Assembly (NCBI RefSeq): GCF_964204865.1
Contig: NC_135262.1
Span: 2,976,001 to 3,040,000, forward strand
Direction of reading: 5' to 3'
From: Styela clava
Taxonomy: Eukaryota; Chordata; Ascidiacea; Stolidobranchia; Styelidae
Length of the DNA stretch: 64,000 nucleotides
Below the pieces are notes generated by a model. It did no database searches, was not told where the DNA came from, and saw nothing but the letters and a program-made list of their open reading frames with translations. A program made the position numbers and the translations under genes. Positions 11,996 through 22,082 of this stretch are shown here, one piece after another (position 1 is the first letter of the stretch; every line of letters begins with the position of its first letter).

Positions 11996-13996
11996 ATGGA
12001 GTCAGAAGGAGCAAAGTTGGATGAAGAAACATGTCAAGAAACAAAAGATGAGAGTGATTTTATAATCAAAGTTGGAGAAAAATCGTTTCCAGTTCATCGA
12101 AATGTACTTATCGCTGCCTCTGATTATTTCCGAGCCATGTTGTCTCACGACACTAAAGAACGACAAGAGGGAGTCGTTGATATGAAGGAAGTTGAACCAG
12201 ACGCTGTAAAATTATGCATCGAATTTATCTATACTGGAGCCACAACTGTTACCATGGAAACAGTAGAAAATCTTCTGCCTGCAGCTGGAATAATGCAGCT
12301 TAATGCTCTCAGTGAAAATTGTGTTGAAGTTTTAAAGGAAAACTTGAAAGCAGAAAACTGTATTTCTTTGTTAAAGTTGGCAAGAACACATAGTTTTGCT
12401 GATCTTGAGGAAGAAGCTTTGGAACTTTTCAGAGAAAATTACAATTTTGAAGAATTTGGAGCTTTTGCAGAAATTGAGAAAGAAGGTCTTGTGGAACGTA
12501 TTTCTGATTTTAGTTTGAGAAATGAATTGGCCTGGGAAGTTATAATAAATTGGATCAAACTCAATGTTGAAGAACGAAGTGAAGATATTTTTGAATTTGT
12601 AAAACTATTAGATTGGGTGCCATTTCCTTCAGCAGAGCTTCTAAAGAAATTGTGGTCCGAACCGATCTTCACAAATTCAAAACCTTGCAAGAAATTTCTT
12701 TTCCGACGTGTTTTCTCTGATTTGGATGAGTTGAAGCTTTCTCTTAGCGACGATAATTTCTTTGTTATCAGAAGTTTATGTATTGCTTATCAAGATATAA
12801 CTAAGCAAGCTGGAAAAATCATTGATGAATTTTTGAAGATGAACATTGTACAATTGTTCAAAGATGATGCGTCATTGTCTTTGACAGAAGATGAGTTCTT
12901 TGCCGCATTTGTGGATCATGACACTTCATGCCTTTGTGATGAAGAAATGTTCTGGAAGATTGCTGTCAAGTGGTGCAAACATGATCCAATCAGAAGACTT
13001 GTGTTTCCGAAATTGGTGAAAGAAATTCGATTTGATCGCTTGCGTAAAAACTTCATAGAAACATCAGTTAAATGTGAATCTCTCTTCACTGAAAATCAAG
13101 AATGTTTCAAGATTTTCATTGATGCTGTCAGTTCTCAACTATTACAATCAGAGGATATGACATACTTGGCTGTTCTTTACCCAGATGGTAAACTTTTTGC
13201 AATGGATTTGAATAATAAGTCATGGCGATCTTTACCTGATTCACCAAGTGGTAGTTTCATGCAAATATTTTCATTGCATGACAGGTTGTGTCTCATTGCA
13301 GACAATGAATTGTGGTATTTTTCAGAGAATGAAGAAAAGTGGATTGAAAGGGCTCAGCTAACACTTGCTCTCTCAGCAAATGCGAAGATAGTGTCAATTG
13401 GTGATGTAGCTTATATAGTAGAAAACTATGTAATGTCTTGTTATGATTCTGTCGCTAATAAATGGGATGAGACATTGCCAACCACAGATCTTGAGATGAG
13501 TCACATTTTCTGTGTTTTCGGTCGGGATAGGAATGTGTTATTGGTTATTGATGGAAATAAACAGCGCCAAGATTTTAACATTCGATCAAAAACTTGGTCA
13601 CAAATAAAAAATTTCAAACTAATTTCCAAGTTTTCATCTGGGGCCTATCATCAAGGTGCAACTTATATTGTTGGTCAACAGGGCGATTGGAATGAATCAT
13701 ATGTTAAAGCACGTCGTTGTAATATTATGAAGACGTGGGAAGGTATAAAAGATGTTCCTGTCGATATAAATTCTTCACAAAGTTGGCTATTTTCTACTGG
13801 TGAAAATTTAATTCTCTTCACATCTAATATATTTTATGTTTATCATGAAATTTCGAACTCCTGGGAAGTTGTGTCAAATCTTCCGAAGTACAATACTTGT
13901 CAAAAAGAAGGGTTTGGGGAATTGAAGCTATTGGAACCAATCTCGGTTTGTGCTTTCAAAGGAAACTTGTCTCATATGCGAAAGATTGACTTGTGA
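11996..13996 (+). CDS. BTB-BACK-BACK-Kelch paralog C (intact, 666 aa)
   Basis: Uninterrupted frame from ATG to the TGA at 13994. Domains are BTB at about 20-118 (SDFIIKVGEKSFPVHRN, ASDYFRAML), BACK1 at about 121-235 (AWEVIINWIKLN), BACK2-like at about 250-380 (MFWKIAVKWCKHDPIRR, VKEIRFDRLRKNF) and a Kelch-like propeller at about 390-660 (LYPDGKLFAMD, KSWRSLP, NKWDETLP). The propeller repeats lack the double glycine of classical Kelch, so the fold is inferred from spacing and tryptophans. Known single-BACK relatives recruit substrates to Cullin-3 ubiquitin ligases; that role is inferred. The second BACK is nearly identical to that of F, while the propellers of C and F differ. It is the third member of the array and a good reference copy for judging the damaged ones. 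Confidence 0.92.
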   Translation: MESEGAKLDEETCQETKDESDFIIKVGEKSFPVHRNVLIAASDYFRAMLSHDTKERQEGVVDMKEVEPDAVKLCIEFIYTGATTVTMETVENLLPAAGIMQLNALSENCVEVLKENLKAENCISLLKLARTHSFADLEEEALELFRENYNFEEFGAFAEIEKEGLVERISDFSLRNELAWEVIINWIKLNVEERSEDIFEFVKLLDWVPFPSAELLKKLWSEPIFTNSKPCKKFLFRRVFSDLDELKLSLSDDNFFVIRSLCIAYQDITKQAGKIIDEFLKMNIVQLFKDDASLSLTEDEFFAAFVDHDTSCLCDEEMFWKIAVKWCKHDPIRRLVFPKLVKEIRFDRLRKNFIETSVKCESLFTENQECFKIFIDAVSSQLLQSEDMTYLAVLYPDGKLFAMDLNNKSWRSLPDSPSGSFMQIFSLHDRLCLIADNELWYFSENEEKWIERAQLTLALSANAKIVSIGDVAYIVENYVMSCYDSVANKWDETLPTTDLEMSHIFCVFGRDRNVLLVIDGNKQRQDFNIRSKTWSQIKNFKLISKFSSGAYHQGATYIVGQQGDWNESYVKARRCNIMKTWEGIKDVPVDINSSQSWLFSTGENLILFTSNIFYVYHEISNSWEVVSNLPKYNTCQKEGFGELKLLEPISVCAFKGNLSHMRKIDL

Positions 13997-14863
13997 ATTA
14001 TGCTCAGATGACTCAATTTAGAATATTTGAATTTTGAAAATATTATTTCAGAAAGAGTTTGGTATAGCAAATATTCTGGCTTTGACCAGTTTTAAAATGA
14101 AACAATACTTCTTGCTTATGTCTGATGTTTGTAAAAATGAGTTGCTTCAAATACCTTAATTATGCTCTACCATAATCTTTTGCTTCTAAAGTTCTACCAT
14201 TATCAACCATTAAATATCACGAGAGAAAGGATCAATAGTCCTCATTAACCTGAAAATTTGTGTATTATATTATATTGTTCATATTTCTTAATATATAATA
14301 CTTTTACTAGTCTTAGTTTTCAATTTTGTGATTTAGAAGTGTTTAATATGAACGGAAAACTTTTCTAGAACTTGAATGATTTTTAATCAGTTCGCTACTC
14401 TTTATCCTTAAGTTAGGGATGATCAAAATTGATTGATTGGCTATTTCAACTGTTATCTATCTATTTTTTTCTAATGTATTGAATGTGTTGCGAATTCAAG
14501 ACAAATATTACACTCACCACACCATTTATTTCATTCCTGTATTGTATCTTTACTCTTATATTTCCATGATCAAGTCACTGTAAAGAATGGTATATTTAAT
14601 TTTCCTTTTTGATTTCATTTATCGTATGTACGGTAATTTGTTTGTGAATGGCAGAACATCCACATTGTGTGAGCATAGTTGGATATTCCGCATTATTTCC
14701 CAGTTTTGCAAATTTATCGTTTTATGCTAAACCCTTGCAAACTTCTGAACAATACAATTGTCATAAAACTGTCCCAATGGTATCAGGGTATGGTATCATT
14801 CGAAGGGTCGATTTAGGGACACATGAGTACGTTTCCATGCAAAGCGGCGTAAGTCCCGCGGTA
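13997..14863. other. Gene-free spacer between paralog C and the pogo transposon
   Basis: AT-rich sequence with no convincing gene. The open frame at 14648-14869 has no domain and runs into the transposon end. Unlike A and B, gene C is not followed by the conserved 1.5 kb flank of the duplication unit, so the unit is broken here. Confidence 0.4.
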
Positions 14864-14888
14864 CCGTAAAACGGGGTGACTTTGACCT
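14864..14888 (+). repeat. Left TIR of the pogo element
   Basis: Starts CCGTAAAACGGGGTGAC right after the TA duplication and pairs with the right TIR with two mismatches. It is probably recognised by the Psq and CENP-B-like DNA-binding domains of the encoded transposase. Confidence 0.85.
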
Positions 14889-15413
14889 CACGGGTTGACT
14901 TTGGCCCCATTTTGAGAATTTGTTTAAAACCCACCCAAATCTACTTTTATTTGATATTTCCCATTTTATTTTGTTTTGATACTGTAGTTAATAACAGCAG
15001 CAATAATTATACAACAAAAAATCTTGTCACTTTATGAAAAATATTTGGGAAAAAAAACTTTTTCATTTGGAGGGTCAGAAATAAAAAAATTGAAAAAAAA
15101 ATCGCAACTCAGTACTTTTATTGAGAAGTCCAAAAAAGAAACATTCAATTGTCCTTATTCTTTACAGGTTGGAAGAGATATTCTCTGTGAAGGTTTTTAT
15201 GGTGTTTGGAACAAGTTTAAACTAGTTGGGGGCGTATGAGGGAGGTTTTTTGCCCACAATGCAAAATTCCATGTAATATGGTACTGACTTTGGCCCACCT
15301 TATTACCCTATACAAACCTACTTTTTTGTTTTATTTTTCAGAAATAAAACGAATTTATTTTCTCATTCTAGTCATCCAGTTAATCTATAAATGTAAACAG
15401 TTTATTTCAAATC

Positions 15414-17355
15414 ATGGTGAGAAAATTCAGTCGTGTTTTGGGCAGTAGAAGATACCATGATTATAGTGAGAAAAAACTTCAGCGAGCTCTGGAAGCAATT
15501 AAAAGGGGAGAATCGCAAAGAAACGTTGCAGCACAGTTCAATATACCTAGGAGTACTTTGAAGAATAAGTTGAAACTGAGGCACATGAAAAAATTTGGTG
15601 GGCAAACAGTTTTATCTGCAGAAACTGAGAAAATTCTAGTGGAGCACTGCATAGCCGTAAGCAGTTTTGGTTTTCCGATAGCACAGGAAGATTTGAGAAG
15701 CATAGTTAAAGCTTATCTTGATGCAAAAGGAGTGACTGTCAGTAAATTTCACAGCAATTATCCTGGAGTTGAATGGGTGAAAGCATTCTTAAAAAGGCAC
15801 TCAGAACTAACGGTGCGATTCGCAACGAATATAAAAAAGAAAAGGGCAGGGGTATCGAGTGAGACTATTGAAAAATATTTTGAAAACATCGAAGAAGAGT
15901 TGGATGATGTGCCCCCGGAAAATATTTGGAATTATGATGAAACAAACTTAACTGATGACCCAGGTATGAGTGACTTTGCTTTTAAGTATATACAGTACTA
16001 CGGTATTCAATTTTTCAAGCGTTCTTTGTTAATCCCCTTTTTTAAAATATTTACTGCGTCAAATCAAATTTTAAACTATTTATGGTGTTATGTAAAATTT
16101 CACTTTGGCTTGCAGTCTAGTATGGATAATAAATATTACTGTATTGTGATCAAAGCATTTATTTTTAGGGCAAAAGAAGATAATATGCAAGCGCGGCTGC
16201 AAATACCCAGAAAGAATCCTGAATTCGACAAAATCTGCAATAAGTTTGATGTTCTGTGGGAATGCAGCAGGAGCAGTGATGCCACCGTATGTAGTGTACA
16301 AAGCCGAGAATCTGTGGAGCACTTGGGTTGAAGGAGGACCACCAGGGACACTATACAACAGATCAGGCTGGTTTGATGGATTTAGTTTTCAAGATTGGTT
16401 TAATCGAATGGTGCTGCCTAGGCTGAAGCGTCAAAATGGGAAAAAAGTTCTCATTGGGGATAATTTATCCTCCCATATCAGTCCAGATGTTCTGAAATCA
16501 TGTCTTGATCACAATATAGCTTTCATATGTCTACCGCCTAATTCGACGCACCTCACCCAACCCCTGGATATTGCCTATTTCAGGCCAATGAAAGTCGCTT
16601 GGAGATCGATATTGAATTCTGTGAAAAGTAAAGAAAGAAGGCAGACATCCGCAACGCTAAGAAAAGATGAGTTTCCAGCACTTTTGAACAAACTCTGCTT
16701 TGCTCTTGATGTCAGGGGAGCAAACAACCTAGTTGCAGGATTTAAAAAAGCAGGACTTGTTCCGCTCAATAAAGAAGAAGTTCTCAGTAGATTACCAAGA
16801 ACTACGAGTCATGATGATTCTGATGTTATCAGTGAAAAATTTCTTGAGAAAATTTCAGATTTAAGATCTTCTGTGGCAAAGGAAACTAAAACAAGAAAGA
16901 AGGTTCAGGTAGAACCTGGGAAAAGCGCATGTGAGGAAGATGTGGCAAGACTTGAAAAAACGGTTTCAAAAAAAGCTCAAGCAAATCAAAATATTGAAGA
17001 TTCAGATTCAACGGTTGAAATTGTTTCCTCAGACGATGAATGCGATGAAGCCTCTACTCCTGAATCATCCAACTCTCACTCTGTAGTTTCAACTGCTCAT
17101 CACTTGCCATTTGAAGAATGCAACATTGGTGATTATGTTATAATTTCGTATGAGGGTGAATTATACCCTGGAATTGTCAAAACCCGCACAACTGACGGGT
17201 GCGAGGTGAGTGTCATGGAGAAGTCTGGATGTAACTGGAGATGGCCATTTCGGAAAGATCAGATTTTTTACGACTGGAGCAGCATAAAACGTTGTATCAG
17301 TCCCCCAGATCTCATAAATGCGCGAGGCATCTATAAAGTGTCTGAATTGAACTGA
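15414..17355 (+). CDS. Pogo/Tigger-like transposase, one intron, about 578 aa
   Basis: Exon 1 is 15414-15963 and exon 2 is 16169-17355, with intron 15964-16168 (donor GTATGA, acceptor TTTTTAG). Splicing gives a continuous frame that restores the family block containing KRGCKYPERI and LMFCGNAAG, so I prefer it to the unspliced frame ending at 16331. A Psq-type helix-turn-helix lies at about 14-58 (SEKKLQRALEAIKRGESQRN), a CENP-B-like DNA-binding region at about 75-140 and a DDE domain at about 170-370. Its three acidic residues are D175 (NYDETN), D281 (IGDNLSSH) and D317 (QPLDIAYF). A charged linker leads to a C-terminal tail at about 500-578 (IGDYVIISYEGELYPGIV, NWRWP) that resembles a small barrel domain seen in related elements. 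The enzyme cuts and rejoins the TIR ends. Nothing visible is broken. Confidence 0.87.
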
Positions 17356-17770
17356 ACTGACCTTTTTGCCATGATATCAACTGCTATGAATGAATACAGA
17401 CATGTTTAATTTTGATTTTTGCAGTGCCATTATAAAATGGCCGATTTCGTTGAGTGTTCTAATTTTTTTGGGGTTTCTGTTTTTTTAAAAAGTCTCTGTG
17501 GGCCAAAGCCCACTGTAATAAATGTTTTCTTTGTCTCAGTATGGGTACAGCTTAATTTATGGGGAGAAATAGGCACTGGGCCAAAGTGGTACCGAAATTG
17601 CTGGTGACTTTGGCCCACCGTAAATTAAAAAAAATAATATAGAAAAAACAAATATTTTGGTTCAATGATTATGCACGACGTATACCCCCTCTAAAATGCA
17701 TAGTTTGGACCCGGAATAGCAATTCATAGATTTTTAATATTCGAGATATTTTGACTGAAAGACCAAAAAT

Positions 17771-17795
17771 GGGTCATAGTCACCCCGCTTTACGG
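17771..17795 (-). repeat. Right TIR of the pogo element
   Basis: Inverted copy of the left TIR, ending CCCCGCTTTACGG directly before the TA duplication at 17796-17797. Confidence 0.85.
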
Positions 17796-17797
17796 TA

Positions 17798-18360
17798 CTG
17801 GATATTTGGATAGTGAAATGACATTCTGAAATTTAATGAGAATTACAGAATTAAAGGGTATTGTGATGTAACAATGTATTAACACAGCATTGTGTTTCTT
17901 GGTTGAAGTTCTAAGCTTGCACCCCTTCAAAATTTTGGCGTTTGCCCCTATTTACCATTTCCAAACACTCTTGTATCGGTCAGAAACCCCTTACTCTGTT
18001 ATAAGACCCAACAATAGAAGTTTCATGGGTTTATATTATTTTCAAGACCATGTATCTGGAATGACTGTCGGCTCAGCTATTTCCGTGCTTGCCTTTGGTT
18101 GAAGAATGACGAGATTCTATTTCTGCCCTATAGTTACGACACCTTATTGAGTTTTTCTTCCGATCTATTATATGTTTTTAATAAATATGAAATTGTTTTT
18201 ATATCAAACTTCATATGATGAAAAACCTATGTAAACTTCCCTAATTTCAATTCAAATCACTGTATTTTTCACTCCAATTCCTTCTTGTTCAATCCTGAAT
18301 TTTTCTCCTTAATTTTTATTCAAGCATGATTGTATTCTTTTTTCAGTTTCTGTTTTACAG
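17798..18360. other. Gene-free spacer after the pogo transposon
   Basis: Contains worn array-flank sequence (GGAATGACTGTCGGCTCAGC, then an ATATCAAACTTCATATGATG stretch) like that found after A, B and F. I see no gene. Confidence 0.4.
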
Positions 18361-18428
18361 TTACTTAATAATAAACAATGAATAGTTCAAGTTACTCTTG
18401 GATTACGGGATTTACATGACTTGTCATA
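18361..18428 (+). promoter_or_regulatory. Conserved block shared by the upstream regions of D, E and F (D copy)
   Basis: A stretch containing AACAATGAATAGTTCAAG, then GATTACGGGATTTACA and CTTGTCATA, recurs at 22027-22082 and 28051-28117. In F it ends about 30 bp before the ATG; here it lies about 1.1 kb upstream. Two insertions (18515-19003 and 19119-19416) sit in between and explain most of the distance. I infer that it is an ancestral proximal promoter or 5' UTR block. Function is not shown. Confidence 0.45.
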
Positions 18429-18514
18429 ATGTCAATATTTATCAAGTAACAACGTCACTGTGGCAAAGTCAAATCTTCTGTGATTTGAGGGATGGATATA
18501 GGTACCATGATAGG

Positions 18515-19003
18515 TACGCCGATAGGTCGCATTATTAGTTTTCTGTTAAAAAAGTTTAATTTAGAGCTGACTCGTACATAAGTCGCACTGAAAATCTAGA
18601 GATTTAAAAGGCTCTTTCTCTAGCTTTTTTGCATAGATGACTTCCTATTTTGTAGGGCATATTATGATCAAAATAAAATGTTTATCGACACCTGTGAGCG
18701 ACCATACGTTTTTTATGAATAACTAACTCGCTACAAACCTGTATATCATTGCCAGTACATTCAGACCCCTAACCCTATTTGAGAAATGACAAAAACATAT
18801 ACACACATGAATTTGTTAAAAAAATTTATTTGAAAACTTCATAATTAACTGGAAACGTCAATCAAAAAAAATAAAAAAATAAAATATCGACCGGAAAGTT
18901 CAGCTTAAATGTCAAATTGATTTGCACTTATGTTGAGCGGATTGGTCGCACCTATATATTTTTTTAAAAATATAAGGAAAAAATTGCGACCTATCTGCGA
19001 GTA
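18515..19003. mobile_element. MITE upstream of paralog D
   Basis: The left end reads TACGCCGATAGGTCGCATTA. The right end, reverse-complemented, reads TACTCGCAGATAGGTCGCAA. The 20 to 22 bp ends match apart from a small indel, and TA is at both tips. The inside is AT-rich and has no coding capacity. Confidence 0.55.
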
Positions 19004-19118
19004 TAAACGGTGAGCATACAATGTTTGTACATTTTCTCACACTGTAAGTTACAGACTACAGAAATCCCACATCCCAGCATTCAGACGTTTCATATTGGAA
19101 GTCTCGCAAAAGTTGACC

Positions 19119-19416
19119 TGGCGGTGTGGCACAGCGTTCTAAGCGTTAGATATACGTCGACACTGTACCTCTGATTACCCTGCGAGGGTTCGGATCCCAC
19201 GTGGGGATAGTTCGTCGTTGTAGGGTGGTTCACGCTGGTCTGTTACAACTTCCTCTACTGCTAAGTCGTCTCCATGCATCTGGAACAAATAATGGGTAAC
19301 TAATCCCATACCCGATATGGACTGGTAACCGGACGAGAGGCCATGGTTCGCCATATGATTGAGCCGTTTTATCGGCTTTCCTCTCCCTCTGGATAAATGT
19401 GTAAATCCTATCTTAG
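19119..19416 (+). repeat. tRNA-derived SINE, nearly full length, 130 bp before paralog D
   Basis: The head resembles a tRNA gene, with an A-box-like GTGTGGCACAGCG and a B-box-like GGGTTCGGATCCC. The body (GGTAACCGGACGAGAGGCCA, GTTTTATCGGCTTTCCTCTC) and the tail AAATGTGTAAATCCTATC match the other copies in the window. It is not a functional tRNA: the cloverleaf is not maintained. Confidence 0.7.
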
Positions 19417-19546
19417 GTACTAAAATGTAGGAGACCCAACATGGCCCAAATCTATTAAACTATAACAGTGCTATCAGTGAAAATCTTATACACATACAGC
19501 AGCTTAGCAATACTCAACTTAAATCTATAGATTAGAATACCTGAAT

Positions 19547-21496
19547 ATGGAGGCAAAAAGATCAAAGTTGGATGAAGAAGCATGTCAAGGAATTGAAGAT
19601 GAGAGCGATTTTACAATTAAAGTCGGAGAGGAATCGTTTCCTGTTCATCGAAATATACTCATCGCTGCCTCTGAGTATTTCCGAGCCATGTTGTCTCACG
19701 ACACTAAAGAACGACAAGAGGGATTCGTTGATATGAAGGAAGTTGAACCAGACGCTGTAAAATTATGCATCAAATTCATTTATACTGGTTCCACAACTGT
19801 TACCATGGAAACAGTAGAAAATCTTCTGCCTGCAGCTGGAATAATGCAGCTTAGTGCTATCAGTGAAAATTGCGTTGAAATTTTGAAGAAAAACTTGAGA
19901 GCAGAAAATTGTATTTCTGTGTTGAAATTGGCAAGAACGCATAGTTTTACCGATCTTGAAGTAAAAGCTTTGGAACTTTTCAGAGAAAATTACAATTTTG
20001 AAGAAATCGGAGATTTTGCAGAACTTGAGAAAGAAGATCTTGTGGAACGTATTTTTGATTTAAGTTTGAGAAATGAATTGGCCTGGGAAGTTATAATAAA
20101 TTGGATCAAACTTAATGTTGAAGAACGAAGCAAAGATATTCTAGAATTTGTGAAACTATTAGATTGGGAATCTTCTCCTTCAGCAGAACTTTTGGAGAAT
20201 TTGTGGTCAGAACAGATCTTCACAGATTCCCAAGAATGCAAGAAGTTCTTGTTTTGTAATTTATTCATGGATTCTAGAAAATTGGGACGGGTGTTGACTG
20301 TTGCGAACTGCTTTATAATTGAACGATTGTCAACTGAATTTGAATTTCTTTCAAAACAAGCAATGGATGCTATTGACACATTTATGAGGGTGAATTTAAT
20401 CCCGATTTCAAAAAAAGAAGAATTCAAATCTTTGAGTGAAAAAACAATTTTGTCAGTTTTTGAAAAACGCAGTGGAAATTGTATCCACTCGGAAAGTTTG
20501 CGATGGAAAGCATTCATTACTTGGGTGAAGCATGATTCAAAAAGAAGAAAGTTCCTTCCAAGTTTAGTTAGCACTGTCTGTTTTGAAAACTTGTCTAAAG
20601 ATTTCATTGACTCAATTAAACGAGAACCCTTGCTGAGAGAAGTCCCAGAGTGCTACGAAGTTTTGTTCAGAAACTTTACCGATCTCTCATTCATTAAAAG
20701 AGAATCACATGTAGCCGTTTTATATCCAGATGGTAAAGTATTCGTACTGAATAGCAAAGGGAGTGTACATCAAACTCTGCCAGATATTGGTCGAAAAATA
20801 TCTCATCAAAACCAAATATTCTCGTTTCAAAACAAATTATGTGTATTTATGGGAGATAAAATATTATCCTTGTCGAAAAATAATAAAAAATGGGTTGCGG
20901 TTTCTAAATTACAGCACATGCCTGACCCAAATGCAAGAGTTACAGCAACTGATCGATACATATGTGTTGTTGAACGTAATATTTTGTCTATATATAATAA
21001 CACCACGGATGAATGGAGAGAGGATTACCCTGGATGTGGTTTCAGTGGAAGTTTAATTGTGGCTTCTACTGCAACTCAACTTTATGCGCAATCAAGAAAT
21101 TATAGGGTATTCAGTTTTTTTTCGAAAAGTTGGTCGGCTGAACTAAGTTGTTCTACCTCTATATTTGGTTCATCTGACCTTACCATTTCAGCAGTCGGGC
21201 TCAATAACAATATTTATGTTATATACCCGAATAGATGTGAGGTGAGGTACTGGAATGAGAACTTTGAGTGGAAAAATATTGCAAATTCTCCAGTTCTTGT
21301 TTCTGCAAACGATTTCATTTTTGCTTTCGATGGCAAGCTAGTATTACTAACATCTGGAAAGTTTTATTTTTATCTTGAAATGAGTGATTCTTGGACAAAA
21401 TGGGGAAAAGAATTGCCAACATATTCTGGCATTAGAGCACAAAATACCTGGGATACATTGAAGCCAATTTCTACTTGTTCTTTCATGACAAATTGA
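19547..21496 (+). CDS. BTB-BACK-BACK-Kelch paralog D (intact, 649 aa)
   Basis: Uninterrupted frame with ATG in good context. BTB at about 20-118, BACK1 at about 121-235 (LAWEVIINWIKLNVEERSKD), BACK2-like at about 250-380 (LRWKAFITWVKHDSKRRKF, CFENLSKDFIDS) and a Kelch-like propeller to the end (LYPDGKVFVLN, DEWREDYPGCGFSGS, FDGKLVLLTSGKFYF). It is visibly mosaic. The segment QAMDAIDTFMRVNLIPISKK matches paralog A, whereas everything after about residue 310 matches paralog B. The predicted role is Cullin-3 substrate adaptor. It sits between two transposon clusters and keeps an older conserved block 1.1 kb upstream. Confidence 0.92.
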   Translation: MEAKRSKLDEEACQGIEDESDFTIKVGEESFPVHRNILIAASEYFRAMLSHDTKERQEGFVDMKEVEPDAVKLCIKFIYTGSTTVTMETVENLLPAAGIMQLSAISENCVEILKKNLRAENCISVLKLARTHSFTDLEVKALELFRENYNFEEIGDFAELEKEDLVERIFDLSLRNELAWEVIINWIKLNVEERSKDILEFVKLLDWESSPSAELLENLWSEQIFTDSQECKKFLFCNLFMDSRKLGRVLTVANCFIIERLSTEFEFLSKQAMDAIDTFMRVNLIPISKKEEFKSLSEKTILSVFEKRSGNCIHSESLRWKAFITWVKHDSKRRKFLPSLVSTVCFENLSKDFIDSIKREPLLREVPECYEVLFRNFTDLSFIKRESHVAVLYPDGKVFVLNSKGSVHQTLPDIGRKISHQNQIFSFQNKLCVFMGDKILSLSKNNKKWVAVSKLQHMPDPNARVTATDRYICVVERNILSIYNNTTDEWREDYPGCGFSGSLIVASTATQLYAQSRNYRVFSFFSKSWSAELSCSTSIFGSSDLTISAVGLNNNIYVIYPNRCEVRYWNENFEWKNIANSPVLVSANDFIFAFDGKLVLLTSGKFYFYLEMSDSWTKWGKELPTYSGIRAQNTWDTLKPISTCSFMTN

Positions 21497-22026
21497 AACT
21501 TTTCATGGAAAAGTCATAGCTTTATACAATATAGTCTTCTTGCATTGACTGTATCCTGAGAAATAATTTTGGAGCTGAAATACATTTGACTATGTTCAAA
21601 TGATTTTAAAATGCTAATATCTAAGGACACTGTAAAATATTACACAAAAATATATATGAGATACGAATTATTTTTATTGCTGATTTTTGATCATATTTTT
21701 AAATAATATGAAGTGCTTTATTTCAATGCAATAAAAATGTATTTTGCAGTGTCTATGCTTTCAGAATGACTGGACAGCTATTCCCATACCTGCTATGGCC
21801 TATTATTTGATTGAACCGTCTTATTGACTTTCCTTTCCCCAGAATAAGTATGCAAAATCTATGATATGTTTTCAATAATCATGCAATTGCTTTTATATCT
21901 AACTTCATATAGTAATAATGTATGTAAACTTTCCGAAGCGCTGTATTTTCACTGCAATTTCTTCATTTTCCTTCCATATTTGTTATTCAAGCATGATTGT
22001 ATTCTTTTTTCAGTTTTTGTTTTACA
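21497..22026. other. Gene-free 3' flank of paralog D
   Basis: The beginning (TATAGTCTTCTTGCATTGAC, then GAGAAATAA) resembles the 3' flank of B. An old SINE-tail remnant (TCCCATACCTGCTATGGCC, TTATTGACTTTCC) lies at about 21780-21850. I see no gene. Confidence 0.4.
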
Positions 22027-22082
22027 GTTAATGAATAGTTCAAGTTACTCTCGGATTACGAGATTTACACGAGTTGTCATAA
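22027..22082 (+). promoter_or_regulatory. Conserved D/E/F block (E copy), displaced 3.4 kb from its gene
   Basis: Contains AATGAATAGTTCAAGTTACT, then GATTACGAGATTTACACGAG and TTGTCATAA, like the copies before D and F. Most of the DNA between it and gene E consists of insertions, including the nested hAT/SINE complex at about 23370-25400. Confidence 0.4.

Larger units (their letters stand above)
14864..17795 (+). mobile_element. Complete pogo-superfamily DNA transposon with TIRs and TA duplication
   Basis: The left end reads CCGTAAAACGGGGTGACTTT and the right end, reverse-complemented, CCGTAAAGCGGGGTGACTAT. Over about 23 bp they differ at two positions. Both ends are flanked by TA (14862-14863 and 17796-17797), the target duplication of the Tc1/mariner/pogo group. 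The motif GACTTTGGCCC recurs inside both ends (near 14897, 15288 and 17608, and inverted as GGGCCAAAG near 17503 and 17578), which looks like subterminal transposase binding sites. The element carries one transposase gene with one intron. The intact frame and well-matched ends suggest recent insertion. Confidence 0.88.

Noticed and set aside
15024-15239. Second small gene inside the pogo element
   Set aside because: Low-complexity lysine-rich frame in AT-rich DNA, no domain, overlapping the subterminal repeats.
16246-16331. Transposase as two separate genes or a frameshifted pseudogene
   Set aside because: The break coincides with a GT/AG intron of 205 bp whose removal restores a conserved block in frame, so splicing is the simpler explanation.
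19119-19210. tRNA gene
   Set aside because: A- and B-box-like motifs are present, but the stems do not pair as a cloverleaf and the stretch continues into the SINE body shared with the other copies.
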